Below, piece after piece: positions 1 through 7,949 of a stretch of 64,000 nucleotides of DNA. The notes beneath the pieces were generated by a model that saw only the letters and a list, made by a program, of their open reading frames with translations, was not told the DNA's origin and did no database searches. The DNA comes from an uncultured Collinsella sp. (GTDB taxonomy: Bacteria; Actinomycetota; Coriobacteriia; Coriobacteriales; Coriobacteriaceae). A program made the position numbers and the translations under genes. Location: contig CAKTVB010000002.1 of assembly GCA_934621295.1 (NCBI GenBank), forward strand, positions 124,001 through 188,000. The letters run 5' to 3'. Positions within the stretch are counted from its first letter, which is position 1, and each line of letters begins with the position of its first letter.

Positions 1-1
1 C

Positions 2-160
2 AAGATGGGCGAGGCTGCGGGCAGGCCCGTGGCGGGCTATGTGGCGGGACGTCCGGACATTTTCTTCTACGGCTACCGCTGGGCCCTTATGAGCGTGGCC
101 GCCCTTGTTGCCGTGGGCTTCGTACTGTGCCTGGTGCGTGCGGCCCGTGCTCGCCGCTAA
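2..160 (+). CDS. C-terminal fragment of a membrane protein, possibly an MFS-type transporter (partial)
   Basis: The window opens inside a reading frame that runs to a TAA at 158-160. The visible 52 residues hold a short soluble stretch, one strongly hydrophobic segment (WALMSVAALVAVGFVLCLV) and a basic tail (RAARARR). A last transmembrane helix followed by a positive cytoplasmic tail is common in major-facilitator transporters, and the preceding GRPVAGYVAGR stretch would fit a loop of such a protein. This is inference from a fragment; the 5' part lies outside the window, so the family cannot be fixed. Confidence 0.45.
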   Translation, partial: KMGEAAGRPVAGYVAGRPDIFFYGYRWALMSVAALVAVGFVLCLVRAARARR

Positions 161-178
161 CGTGCTAGTCTTGGGCCC

Positions 179-559
179 ATGGAAGAAAAGCACCTGACAT
201 ATCGAGAGTATGCCGCGTTTGCACGTCAGACGGCGGCCGAGGTCGCCCGCGATTGCGAGGTGGACGTCTTTCGCGCCACCGGTCCGGGCGGGCAGGGCGT
301 GAACACTACCGATTCTGCCGTGCGCATGCGCCATGTTCCTACGGGAATCGTGGTCACCGCGCGTGAGAGCCGCAGCCAGTTTCAAAATCGAGCATCGTGC
401 GTTCGTAAATTGCAGGAGGAGTTTCGTCGTCGCGCCGTGCCGCCCAAGGTGCGCCATGCTACCAAGGTCCCGGCCTCTCAGCGACGCCGCCGCCTCAAGG
501 ACAAACGCATGCGTTCAGACCTCAAAGCAACGCGCCGCCGCATCACCGGCGACAAATAA
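179..559 (+). CDS. Stand-alone GGQ-domain release-factor-like protein (ArfB/RF-1 family)
   Basis: This 126-residue protein consists of little more than an RF-1 class catalytic domain. The motif GPGGQGVNTTDSAVRMRH (about residues 35-52) contains the GGQ that triggers peptidyl-tRNA hydrolysis in release factors. The C-terminal third is very basic (RRRRLKDKRMRSDLKATRRR), like the tail that lets ArfB/YaeJ sense an empty mRNA channel on stalled ribosomes. There is no codon-recognition domain, so rescue of stalled ribosomes is the likely role, inferred from architecture. No good ribosome-binding site is seen before the ATG. It converges with the lipid kinase gene, and a 32-bp palindrome starts one base after its stop. 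Confidence 0.75.
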   Translation: MEEKHLTYREYAAFARQTAAEVARDCEVDVFRATGPGGQGVNTTDSAVRMRHVPTGIVVTARESRSQFQNRASCVRKLQEEFRRRAVPPKVRHATKVPASQRRRRLKDKRMRSDLKATRRRITGDK

Positions 560-560
560 T

Positions 561-592
561 GTGACAAAAAGTCCTCAGGTTTATTCTGTCAC
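561..592 (-). repeat. 32-bp palindromic repeat, copy R1
   Basis: Read on the minus strand it begins GTGACAGAATAAACCTG and ends in TGTCAC, matching four other copies in this window (15481, 15555, 18362, 18448). The minus-strand kinase gene ends inside it: its last codons GTG ACA GAA TAA are repeat sequence. The plus-strand gene stops one base before it. Confidence 0.8.
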
Positions 593-1573
593 ATTCTGTC
601 GGGGCCTTAGCACGGTGAGGGCTCCGGGCAGGACGGTGATGGTTGCCTTGCGAGCGTGAATCTGCTCGCCGTCAGCCTGGATGGGGTAGTCGTCGCCTTC
701 AAAATCAAGAACCAAATGCTCGGCGCGCAGAAGGTGGATGAGTCTCGATTTCACATGACCGCCGTTCTTGGCGCGCAAGAACAAAGGTAGCGCCACGCCG
801 CGGGGGATGGATCCGGCGGCATAGCAGATGTCGAAAAGGCCGTCCGTGGGATCCGCGCTAGGGCAGACCTTAAAACCCGAGCCATATGTGGGGCCGATCT
901 GCACCGCGAAGATAAGGGCGCGCAAGCAGCCCAAGTCGCCATCGTCTACCTGCACATTTGTTGGGTACGATCGAAAACGCCTGCCAAAGACGTCAAGTCC
1001 GCTTGCGGTATAGAGCGCGCCACCGGTAAGGCCCGTGCGCAGGCGTCGCTCCACAGTGTCGATGGCGATGGCCGCGTCGAGGCCAAAGGAGAACGTCTGC
1101 ACAAAGTGCTCTGTACGTGCAGCGGCATCAGCGGTCTCCGCCCCAGATGGAACATACTCGATTTTGCCCACATCCATACGAACAGGCTCATAGTCGAAAA
1201 TTCGCTCGATGGAAGACACTTGGTCCGCGGGAATGCCCAGGGTACGCGCGTAATCGTTGCCCGATCCCACGGGCACTACGCCCAGGTGAGGGCGTTGGGC
1301 GGCATCGATCTGCATAAGCCCGCAGGCGACCTCGTGGACCACGCCGTCTCCGCCTAGGGCGAGCACGGTGTCAAAACCTTCGGCCTCGCGGGCGAGCTGG
1401 GTTGCGTGGCCTGCATGTTCCGTACAGACAAGCGAGAACGCATCGGTTTCATGGGAGTAGAGCGCGCAGAAGCGCTGCATGCGCTCGGCTACGCCGCGTG
1501 CGGCTCCCGACTGGGCGGTGGGGTTGGCGATGATGAGCGTCTTTCCCAACGAGCCACTATCTCGAAGCTGCAT
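581..1573 (-). CDS. Diacylglycerol kinase-family lipid kinase (DagK/LCB5 type)
   Basis: A 330-residue soluble kinase of the DAGK catalytic family, which phosphorylates diacylglycerol or related lipids at the membrane with ATP. Visible marks are an N-terminal nucleotide-binding stretch (TLIIANPTAQSG), the diagnostic LGGDGVVHEV motif near residue 75, and VGSGNDYARTLGIP about 30 residues later. The frame is open further upstream, but the ATG at 1573 is preceded by GGAAAGGACCAAGGGG, a good ribosome-binding region, so this start is preferred. The last residues (VTE) and stop codon come from repeat R1. A 10-bp inverted repeat lies in its upstream region. The exact lipid substrate cannot be read from sequence. 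Confidence 0.85.
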   Translation of the reverse strand: MQLRDSGSLGKTLIIANPTAQSGAARGVAERMQRFCALYSHETDAFSLVCTEHAGHATQLAREAEGFDTVLALGGDGVVHEVACGLMQIDAAQRPHLGVVPVGSGNDYARTLGIPADQVSSIERIFDYEPVRMDVGKIEYVPSGAETADAAARTEHFVQTFSFGLDAAIAIDTVERRLRTGLTGGALYTASGLDVFGRRFRSYPTNVQVDDGDLGCLRALIFAVQIGPTYGSGFKVCPSADPTDGLFDICYAAGSIPRGVALPLFLRAKNGGHVKSRLIHLLRAEHLVLDFEGDDYPIQADGEQIHARKATITVLPGALTVLRPRQNVTE

Positions 1574-1596
1574 CCCCTTGGTCCTTTCCGTGCAAT

Positions 1597-1627
1597 GTCC
1601 ATCTGCACAAGTATGGGGCAGATGGAC
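1597..1627. repeat. Perfect 10-bp inverted repeat upstream of the lipid kinase gene
   Basis: GTCCATCTGC (1597-1606) and GCAGATGGAC (1618-1627) are exact inverted copies around an 11-nt loop. The hairpin lies between the CLC transporter stop and the kinase ribosome-binding site, both minus strand. There is no T-run after either arm, so it is not a clear intrinsic terminator; an operator or mRNA-processing hairpin is possible. Confidence 0.5.
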
Positions 1628-1666
1628 TATTAATGCCATGGGAACCCGGTGAGCGTGAGTGGGGCG

Positions 1667-3097
1667 TTATTTGTTATCGTTGCTGGTGGTGCTTGCAGGC
1701 TCGCCTTCGATGACTACCTCATGGTGGCGCTCGATGGCATGCTCCACGGTGTCTCCCTCATCAAACTCGAGGGAGCGACGCTTGGGCGTGACGATGCGTT
1801 GCGCCGGGTACACGCCGCGATGGCCTGCGACGAGGTAGCTTACAAATGCAACGATCACAAAGTAGGCAGCCGCCTTGCCGCTGAACATGTCGATGCCCAG
1901 CATGATAGTGGTGATGGGGACGTTGAGCGCGGCTCCAAAGACGCCCAGGAGGCCAAGTGCAGCCATAAAGCTCGGATCGCTTCCGGTGATGGTGGCGATC
2001 CACCCGCCAAGTGAGGCGCCGATGCCAAACAGAGGGGTGACCTCGCCGCCCTGGTAGCCGGCGCCCAGAGTGAGTGCGGTGCAGAGTAGCTTGAGGGCGG
2101 GATCGTACCAGGTTGTTTGCCCCTTAAAGCCCGAAGCAACCATCCATTCCGAAAGTCCGCCGTAGCGCTGGAGGCCAAAGATCATGTACGTGCCCATGAG
2201 GACGAGCGAGGAGAGCAACGCTGCCAGAAGATAGCTGCGTACGCGATGTGCCCAAAACTTCTTGACCACGCGGATGGAGAACGAGAACAGACGTGCCGCC
2301 AGGCCAAACACAACGGCGCAAACCAGAACCAGGGCAACGGTGGAGGGCGTCATGGCCGGTACGTGGGCGATGGGCTGGAAGGAGTGCTGCGTGCCCAAAA
2401 GACGCGCCATGCCATCGCCCGCAAAGGAAGCAACAAGGCAGTACATGCCCGCGCTGTACGTAAGCTTGCCCATGGTGCACATCTCCATGCCAAAAAAGGC
2501 GCCGGCAAGCGGCGTGCCAAAGACGCCGCCAAAGGCAGCGGAGACGCCCGCGAGCATGAGGTCTTTGCGATCGCGGCCCGAGAGCTTGAAGAGTTGGGCC
2601 ACGTTGCTTGCGATGGTGCCGCCAATCTGCACGGCGGTTCCCTCGCGGCCGGCAGATCCTCCTGCGAGGTGTGTGGCGACGGAGCACACAAAGGTAAGGC
2701 CCGCCATGCGTGCATGTATGGGCGTGCCGGTAAGGGAGCTGTCAATCACGAGGTTGTTGCCGCGTGCCGCGCGAAGGCCGTGGGTGCGGTAGACCCAGGC
2801 GGTGGCTATGCTCACGACGGGCAGCAGGGCAAAGAGCCAAAGGTGCGCCTCACGTTGCTTGGTAACAAAGTCGAGCGAGGTGAGGAAGGCCCAGGCAGCG
2901 ATGCCCATAAGGGCAGAAACGAGCAGCACGAGCAACAGAAGGCGGAGGCTCGCCTTCATGTTGTGGAGGTCGCGCATAGCGTCTTTGGAGGCAATGCGCG
3001 ATACGATGCCCTTGCCAACGTGAAGCTCGTGTTTGAGGGATGCGGCGGGGGAGTGGGTGCGTTCTTTGGCGGATGTTGGGGTGTCGTTGGATGCCAT
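1667..3097 (-). CDS. CLC-family anion transporter, possibly fluoride-type (CLC-F)
   Basis: A 476-residue polytopic membrane protein of the CLC family of anion channels and proton antiporters. The conserved GGSAGREGTAVQIGG stretch carries the gating glutamate (about E152), and FGTPLAGAFFGMEM follows as in the family. At the position of the usual GSGIP selectivity motif it reads ARGNNLVID (about residues 111-119), with Asn where chloride transporters have Ser. Such substitution, together with GREGT instead of GREGP, is what I recall of fluoride-exporting CLC-F proteins, so a role in fluoride resistance is plausible. No fluoride riboswitch is recognisable upstream. The ATG at 3097 has AGGA about ten bases before it. 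Confidence 0.8.
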   Translation of the reverse strand: MASNDTPTSAKERTHSPAASLKHELHVGKGIVSRIASKDAMRDLHNMKASLRLLLLVLLVSALMGIAAWAFLTSLDFVTKQREAHLWLFALLPVVSIATAWVYRTHGLRAARGNNLVIDSSLTGTPIHARMAGLTFVCSVATHLAGGSAGREGTAVQIGGTIASNVAQLFKLSGRDRKDLMLAGVSAAFGGVFGTPLAGAFFGMEMCTMGKLTYSAGMYCLVASFAGDGMARLLGTQHSFQPIAHVPAMTPSTVALVLVCAVVFGLAARLFSFSIRVVKKFWAHRVRSYLLAALLSSLVLMGTYMIFGLQRYGGLSEWMVASGFKGQTTWYDPALKLLCTALTLGAGYQGGEVTPLFGIGASLGGWIATITGSDPSFMAALGLLGVFGAALNVPITTIMLGIDMFSGKAAAYFVIVAFVSYLVAGHRGVYPAQRIVTPKRRSLEFDEGDTVEHAIERHHEVVIEGEPASTTSNDNK

Positions 3098-3277
3098 GAT
3101 GCTCGTTCCTGCGCGTTTACTGTGATGGGGTGAACGTTTGCATTATAGGCGTCTGAGCTTTCTTGATGTTTGCGTGGGGTAAATCCTTTTGCCCGTTGCC
3201 AGATAATGCACGATATATTAGAATTCAAAAGCCTTGGGACAAGCAGGGTCTAATCGACTCGAGCTGCCTAGGTTCTT

Positions 3278-3354
3278 CGGGACGTGGCGCAGTTTGGTAG
3301 CGCGCCTGCTTTGGGAGCAGGATGTCGCAGGTTCGAATCCTGTCGTCCCGACCA
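3278..3354 (+). tRNA. tRNA-Pro (anticodon TGG)
   Basis: A full cloverleaf starts CGGGACG and closes with CGTCCCG plus encoded ACCA. The anticodon arm CTGCT-TTGGGAG-AGCAG type loop shows TGG. The T-arm carries GGTTCGAATCC. It lies seven bases before tRNA-Gly and is probably cotranscribed with it. Confidence 0.95.
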
Positions 3355-3361
3355 TATTCTT

Positions 3362-3435
3362 GCGGGCGTAGTTCAATGGTAGAACCCCAGCCTTCCAAGC
3401 TGATGACGCGGGTTCGATTCCCGTCGCCCGCTCCA
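3362..3435 (+). tRNA. tRNA-Gly (anticodon TCC)
   Basis: The acceptor arms GCGGGCG and CGCCCGC pair, followed by TCCA with an encoded CCA. The anticodon loop CTTCCAA gives TCC, and the T-arm has GGTTCGATTCC. It is followed at ten bases by an intrinsic terminator. Confidence 0.95.
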
Positions 3436-3445
3436 GGAAATATTT

Positions 3446-3480
3446 CGCAGGTTAAAGTTTATCTTTAACCTGCGATTTTT
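3446..3480 (+). terminator. Intrinsic terminator after the tRNA pair
   Basis: CGCAGGTTAAAG and CTTTAACCTGCG form a perfect 12-bp stem with a 5-nt loop, followed by ATTTTTG. It ends the tRNA-Pro/tRNA-Gly transcript. Confidence 0.9.
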
Positions 3481-3482
3481 GT

Positions 3483-3826
3483 TTTGAAGGCAGCTCATGA
3501 CACATGCTGATGCCAAAAGTAGCTGCAATAAAGCCGTTGGCCAGAAATCTAATGTGCTGCCGTCTACCCAGACTAGCCAGGATTAGATAAAGGGCTTGTC
3601 TTGCCCATCGGCCAAGTGCGGCATCAAGCCCTATGGCCACTCCGCTTCCAAAGGCCTTCAGCATCCTGTAACACGCAGGAAACGAAACAAGACATTAACA
3701 GAGAAAAATAGGCCATTTACCAGCGGATTTATTAATTATAGGAAAACGAACCCATCTTGTTTGTTACCGATACGAAACCTCGTCGTATGATAGCTCAGGC
3801 TTTTAACACTATCTTTGGAGGCTTAC
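3483..3826 (+). promoter_or_regulatory. Non-coding region with putative gdhA promoter
   Basis: About 340 bases without a supported gene. It becomes AT-rich towards gdhA. A TATGAT -10 box (3786-3791) with a poor TTGTTA -35 match (3761-3766, 19-bp spacing) is the best promoter candidate for gdhA; GGAG at 3817-3820 is its ribosome-binding site. Nothing else is recognised; a short minus-strand open frame here overlaps the tRNA terminator and is not credible. Confidence 0.4.
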
Positions 3827-5182
3827 ATGAGCTACACCCAGACAGTCCTCGAGGACCTCAAGGCTCGTTACCCGGAGCAGACCGAGTTCATCCAGGCTGC
3901 TACTGAGATTTTGGGCACCCTACAGCCCGCTCTCGATGCTCATCCCGAGTATGAGGAGGCTGCCATCCTGGAGCGTCTCGTCGAGCCCGAGCGCATCGTG
4001 ATGTTCCGTGTTCCCTGGGTTGACGATTCCGGTAAGGTCCAGGTCAATCGTGGCTACCGCGTTGAGTTCAACTCCGCGATCGGACCCTACAAGGGTGGCT
4101 TGCGCTTTAACCCCACCGTTACGTTGGGCATGCTCAAGTTCCTGGGCCTCGAGCAGATTCTTAAGAATTCTTTGACCACCCTTCCCATGGGCGGTGGCAA
4201 GGGCGGCTCCGACTTTGACCCCAAGGGCAAGTCCAACAACGAGATCATGCATTTCTGCCAGTCCTTCATGACCGAGCTGTATCGCCACATCGGCCCCAAC
4301 ACCGACGTTCCCGCCGGTGACCTGGGCGTTGGCGGTCGCGAGGTCGCTTACCTGTTTGGTCAGTACAAGCGCCTGCGCAACGAGTGGACCGGCGTCCTTA
4401 CGGGCAAGGGCCTGAGCTTTGGCGGCTCGCTTGCTCGTACCGAGGCTACTGGTTACGGCCTGGTGTACTTCGTTGACGAGTACCTCAAGAGCAACGGCGA
4501 CTCGTTCGAGGGCAAGAACGTTGTTGTTCACGGCTCCGGTAACGTGGCTATTTACGCCGTGCAGAAGGTCGCTCAGTTGGGCGGCAAGGTTTTGGCCTGC
4601 TCTGACACCAAGGGCTGGGTCGAGGATCCCGACGGCATCGACTACACGGTGCTCGAGGGTATCTACAATAAGAAGCGCTCCGGTCACGATAAGGGCGTGA
4701 GCCTTGCTATGTACGTCGACGAGCGTCCGAACGCTACCTGGCACGAGGGCGACGGCCGCGGCGTGTGGCAGCTTCCCTGCGACATCGCGCTGCCCTGCGC
4801 TCGTGAGAACACTCTTCACCTTGAGGATGCCAAGGCTCTGGTTGCCAACGGCTGCAAGGTCGTGGGCGAGGGCGCAAACATGCCCACCACGATCGATGCC
4901 ACCGAGTACTTCCAGGCCAACGGCGTTGCCTTCATGCCTGGTAAGGCAGCTAACGCTGGTGGCGTGCTTGTGTCCGGCCTCGAGATGAGCCAGAACGCCG
5001 AGCACCTTTCCTGGACCTTCGAGGAGGTCGACGGCAAGCTCGAGCAGCTCATGCGCGGCATGTTCCACAACGTGGACGATACTGCCAAGAAGTATGGCCA
5101 TAGCGGCAACTTCGTGATGGGCGCAAACATCGCCGGCTTCGAGAAGGTCGCCGACGCCATGCTCGCTCAGGGCGTTTGCTAA
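3827..5182 (+). CDS. gdhA: NADP-type glutamate dehydrogenase
   Basis: A 451-residue cytoplasmic enzyme that makes glutamate from 2-oxoglutarate and ammonium; it is a main entry of nitrogen into metabolism. The catalytic-region motifs KGGLRF, MGGGKGGSDFDPKGKS and PAGDLGVGGREVAYLFGQYKR are clear, and the Rossmann fold begins near VVVHGSGNVAIYAV. Length and motifs fit the bacterial hexameric, usually NADP-linked GdhA. A TTG four codons earlier overlaps the GGAG ribosome-binding site, so the ATG at 3827 is chosen. The gene is monocistronic, with its own upstream AT-rich region and a very strong terminator behind it. Confidence 0.95.
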   Translation: MSYTQTVLEDLKARYPEQTEFIQAATEILGTLQPALDAHPEYEEAAILERLVEPERIVMFRVPWVDDSGKVQVNRGYRVEFNSAIGPYKGGLRFNPTVTLGMLKFLGLEQILKNSLTTLPMGGGKGGSDFDPKGKSNNEIMHFCQSFMTELYRHIGPNTDVPAGDLGVGGREVAYLFGQYKRLRNEWTGVLTGKGLSFGGSLARTEATGYGLVYFVDEYLKSNGDSFEGKNVVVHGSGNVAIYAVQKVAQLGGKVLACSDTKGWVEDPDGIDYTVLEGIYNKKRSGHDKGVSLAMYVDERPNATWHEGDGRGVWQLPCDIALPCARENTLHLEDAKALVANGCKVVGEGANMPTTIDATEYFQANGVAFMPGKAANAGGVLVSGLEMSQNAEHLSWTFEEVDGKLEQLMRGMFHNVDDTAKKYGHSGNFVMGANIAGFEKVADAMLAQGVC

Positions 5183-5204
5183 CCCTTGCTTCATAGCTAG
5201 TTTG

Positions 5205-5243
5205 GAACGGCTCCTCCCGCACAGCGGGAGGAGCCGTTCTTTT
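5205..5243 (+). terminator. Strong intrinsic terminator of gdhA
   Basis: Arms GAACGGCTCCTCCCGC and GCGGGAGGAGCCGTTC form a perfect 16-bp stem with a 3-nt loop, followed by TTTT. It lies 22 bases after the gdhA stop. Confidence 0.93.
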
Positions 5244-5378
5244 ACAAAGCGGGTTGCTGTGGGCTTTCCTGCAGTTTTGTACACGCTCTTTCATCGATTG
5301 CGCGTCTTGATTGCAGACAAGGGCATCGGTTTTGGCAAAAAAGTCAAGAAATGCGCAATTCGAAGTCCGATCAGGCAG

Positions 5379-6728
5379 TCAAGGGAAGCGTAGGGTGGTA
5401 AAAACGGAACGGCTGATTCCCATTGGCGAGCCAATTCGGCTATGCGCCTCATAGAGCTCCTGGCTATCGCGTTTGCTTGAATACAACCATACGCACATGT
5501 CGTGTACATATTGGCGGCAGTCTTCTTCTGATATCTCGGTGTCTTCGGTCCATCGCTGACCCGTTTTTGCAAACGTAACGATTTTCCTAAGGCAATTGTT
5601 GAAGGTGGTATAGCGGGAGCCATATTCGTAAAGCGCATCATAATCAATGCCGTGGGTAATTGATCTGAACAGCTCGGTGTCGTCTCGTTCTATGAAAATG
5701 AGTGTAGGGATTAGGAGACACTTGGCCACCGTTGAGAATAGCGATCCGTCGTCGGGCACGTCGCAATAGGCTCGACCCGCCTCAAGCTTCGAGTGGATCC
5801 GAAAATAATCCCTGATTGTAAGATTGCGCGTATTGAGCAGCTCTTGAGTCATCAAATCGTAGTTATGCATGGTGTCTTGGAGAGGTTTGCCCGTTGCAAC
5901 CTTGTATACATCAACAGGTGGGAGCGTTAGACGTTGATCGAAGAAGCGCTCCACGAAGTGCTGCGAATCAAATCCGGGGCCATATAGACCTCCGATGGCG
6001 TGGGCGAGTTGAAGAGAGTCTGCCGAGATGATAACGATGATGTTTTCATTTTGGAAGAGGGCCTTCGTTTCTTCTAGCAACCGCACCGCGAAATCTGGTC
6101 GGCACCGATCAAGCTCATCGATGATGATAGCCAGTTTGTTGGCTGTTTTGATAATGCTTTCATTGGCAAGCTCGTCTATCTTTTCTCGAAGCGACTGTCG
6201 TTCTTCGTAAGCTTCAATAAGGTTTTTACCATTTAGTTCTTTTACGATTTCGGTTGTATTAATCTGAAATGGCGTGAGTGCGAGCGCCGCGTCAAGCACG
6301 GCGGTTACGCAGCTGCTCGTCGAATGTTCTACTGTAGAGCCCATCTTTTTAAACGCTAGAGCCATGTTTGCAAATAGCGCGCTTAGCGGATCGTCCACAA
6401 AGTCGTTTTCCCATGCATTGAAGTAGAACGGCAGGAATGACGTTTTTACGGCGCCAAGCTCATTCGTCACTACGGCGAGTTTACTTTCAATTTCAGTATC
6501 CTTTTCGATTTTAGGATTAAGCGCCTTTAAGGTTTCTTCGATTGAACGAACAAAGAATGTTTTGCCATCGCCCCATGGCGCGTCAAGTAGAATCGAGTAG
6601 GGCCCATTTATGATATCGAGCAGTTTGACCGTATAGACAAGATCTTCATTTCGTGCTGCCGTATCGTGCTCTATTCCTTCGGCTATGTTATCCGTCGTTG
6701 CAGCTTTTCCAGTCTTCTCATGTTTCAT
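5379..6728 (-). CDS. KAP-family P-loop NTPase
   Basis: A 449-residue ATPase-like protein. Walker A is APWGDGKT (about 50-57), the KAP-like FNAWEND follows near 103-109, and Walker B is IIIDELDR (about 201-208) in a hydrophobic strand. No convincing transmembrane segment is visible, although many KAP proteins have them, so this looks like a soluble member. Some KAP relatives act in phage exclusion; whether this one does is unknown. Codon third positions look clearly more A/T-rich than in neighbouring gdhA, which suggests acquisition by transfer. The start is uncertain: the ATG used has only an adjacent AAGG, and a TTG at 6791 would add 21 residues. Confidence 0.75.
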   Translation of the reverse strand: MKHEKTGKAATTDNIAEGIEHDTAARNEDLVYTVKLLDIINGPYSILLDAPWGDGKTFFVRSIEETLKALNPKIEKDTEIESKLAVVTNELGAVKTSFLPFYFNAWENDFVDDPLSALFANMALAFKKMGSTVEHSTSSCVTAVLDAALALTPFQINTTEIVKELNGKNLIEAYEERQSLREKIDELANESIIKTANKLAIIIDELDRCRPDFAVRLLEETKALFQNENIIVIISADSLQLAHAIGGLYGPGFDSQHFVERFFDQRLTLPPVDVYKVATGKPLQDTMHNYDLMTQELLNTRNLTIRDYFRIHSKLEAGRAYCDVPDDGSLFSTVAKCLLIPTLIFIERDDTELFRSITHGIDYDALYEYGSRYTTFNNCLRKIVTFAKTGQRWTEDTEISEEDCRQYVHDMCVWLYSSKRDSQELYEAHSRIGSPMGISRSVFTTLRFP

Positions 6729-6843
6729 CCTTGCATAAGCGGTCAAATGCCTGTATTTCGTACAACAGTTTTGCCGATTAGGGCATACCAATCAATCTTT
6801 GGAGCTAAAGCACGGGCAGGTCATGCGGCCCGCCCTTTGACTC

Positions 6844-7761
6844 TTAAAACATTTGCTTGAATGGCGTGCTGTACTCACTTTTGATGGCGGTTGACGGGCT
6901 GTCTCCCCATTCGCAGTAGCGGCTTTGCATGCCGGCGATATTGTCCTCGATCGCCTCGGTAAGCTCGATGGTATACGTTTGTCCCGGTTCAACCACGGCG
7001 TAGCTTGCATTTTTGTTGTAAGACATGTACGAACTGATGATGTTTCCATCGGCGTCGAGTTCGTCAATCTGGAATCCCAAGAACTGCTTTGCCTCATTGC
7101 TGTTGTTCTTAACCGTTACATCCATCTGCCAAAAGTCGTAGCCCAATTCTTTTGCACGGGTGGCGTTTACGAAAGTAAAGACATCTTTGGGCGGCGGTTC
7201 AGAATACTCGGGCTCCTGAGGGTCGTCTAATCTATAGGTGGATAGCACCTCTTTAATTTCGCCCTTCGCCGTGCTCCAATCGTCCTTGGAGGCAATGGCC
7301 TCGACTAGAATCATATCCTCGCCGGAGATAGCGGCGCGCATATAGCCGCGCCCCATTTTGCCGCCAGACAGCCGTACGGGAGCTTCATATATCGGCGCTG
7401 TGCTCTTCTTTGAAACGAGGGTCCATTCGCCATTAATTTCGGGGAAGGTTTGTTCCAGAAATGCCAGTACCTCTTCATCGCTGGTAAAGGTCGACATGGG
7501 AGAGAAGTTGCTGCCGAGGCTGACTGTTCCGTCGAAGTCATCCGGAGTGATCGTTGCGGATCCGTCGCTTTCGGTGTCAACGGTCCAGGATTTGGGGATA
7601 TCGAGCAGCACCTTGTTGGTGTTTCCGATTGTGATAGAAACCGTTTGAGTGGGTGCTTTGGCGGCTTTAGATGCGCGGCCGTTGCAGCCTGTAAGCATGA
7701 GCAGTGCGCTTGCGCCTGTGGCGATAAATCCCCTGCGAGATATGGCATTTTCCTTCAGCAT
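6844..7761 (-). CDS. Tat-type lipoprotein of unknown function
   Basis: A 305-residue exported protein. The N-terminus has a twin-arginine signal (SRRGFIATG, Arg 9-10), a hydrophobic core and a lipobox LTGC with the lipidated cysteine at about residue 26. The body shows a first domain with many acidic residues and a C-terminal stretch (VTVKNNSNEAKQF) resembling the immunoglobulin-like domains of DUF4352/DUF5067 lipoproteins. The ATG at 7761 follows AAAGGAG at ideal spacing; the frame is open further upstream but without support. It is on the same strand as the KAP gene, about 115 bases before it. A 16-bp perfect inverted repeat lies just upstream. No specific function can be given. Confidence 0.75.
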   Translation of the reverse strand: MLKENAISRRGFIATGASALLMLTGCNGRASKAAKAPTQTVSITIGNTNKVLLDIPKSWTVDTESDGSATITPDDFDGTVSLGSNFSPMSTFTSDEEVLAFLEQTFPEINGEWTLVSKKSTAPIYEAPVRLSGGKMGRGYMRAAISGEDMILVEAIASKDDWSTAKGEIKEVLSTYRLDDPQEPEYSEPPPKDVFTFVNATRAKELGYDFWQMDVTVKNNSNEAKQFLGFQIDELDADGNIISSYMSYNKNASYAVVEPGQTYTIELTEAIEDNIAGMQSRYCEWGDSPSTAIKSEYSTPFKQMF

Positions 7762-7775
7762 TTCAATCTCCTTTG

Positions 7776-7816
7776 ATACAATGCGCCCATCGTTGGGCCC
7801 GATGGGCGCATTGTAT
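7776..7816. promoter_or_regulatory. Perfect 16-bp inverted repeat before the lipoprotein gene
   Basis: ATACAATGCGCCCATC (7776-7791) and GATGGGCGCATTGTAT (7801-7816) are exact inverted copies around a 9-nt loop, ending a few bases before the ribosome-binding site of the minus-strand lipoprotein gene. A minus-strand TACAAT that could be a -10 box lies in the outer arm. No T-run follows on either strand, so an operator or 5'-UTR hairpin is more likely than a terminator. Confidence 0.6.
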
Positions 7817-7949
7817 TGCTCCGTCCGGACACATTTCGAAAGTGAACTGGTCGGCGAGGCATGCCCCAACTCCATGTCCCCACGACCGCGTACACTCAAA
7901 ACAACGCAATCGGCATCGGCCGGGCGCTGTTTGAGAAAGAAGGTCCACC

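Noticed and set aside
3098..3277. Fluoride riboswitch before the CLC gene
   Set aside because: The conserved fluoride aptamer blocks were looked for on the minus strand and not found.
3452..3664. Minus-strand 70-codon open frame after tRNA-Gly
   Set aside because: Its end lies inside the tRNA terminator, there is no ribosome-binding site, and no family is recognised.
3920..5284. Minus-strand 454-codon open frame opposite gdhA
   Set aside because: It runs through the gdhA terminator and mirrors gdhA codons; no motif supports it.
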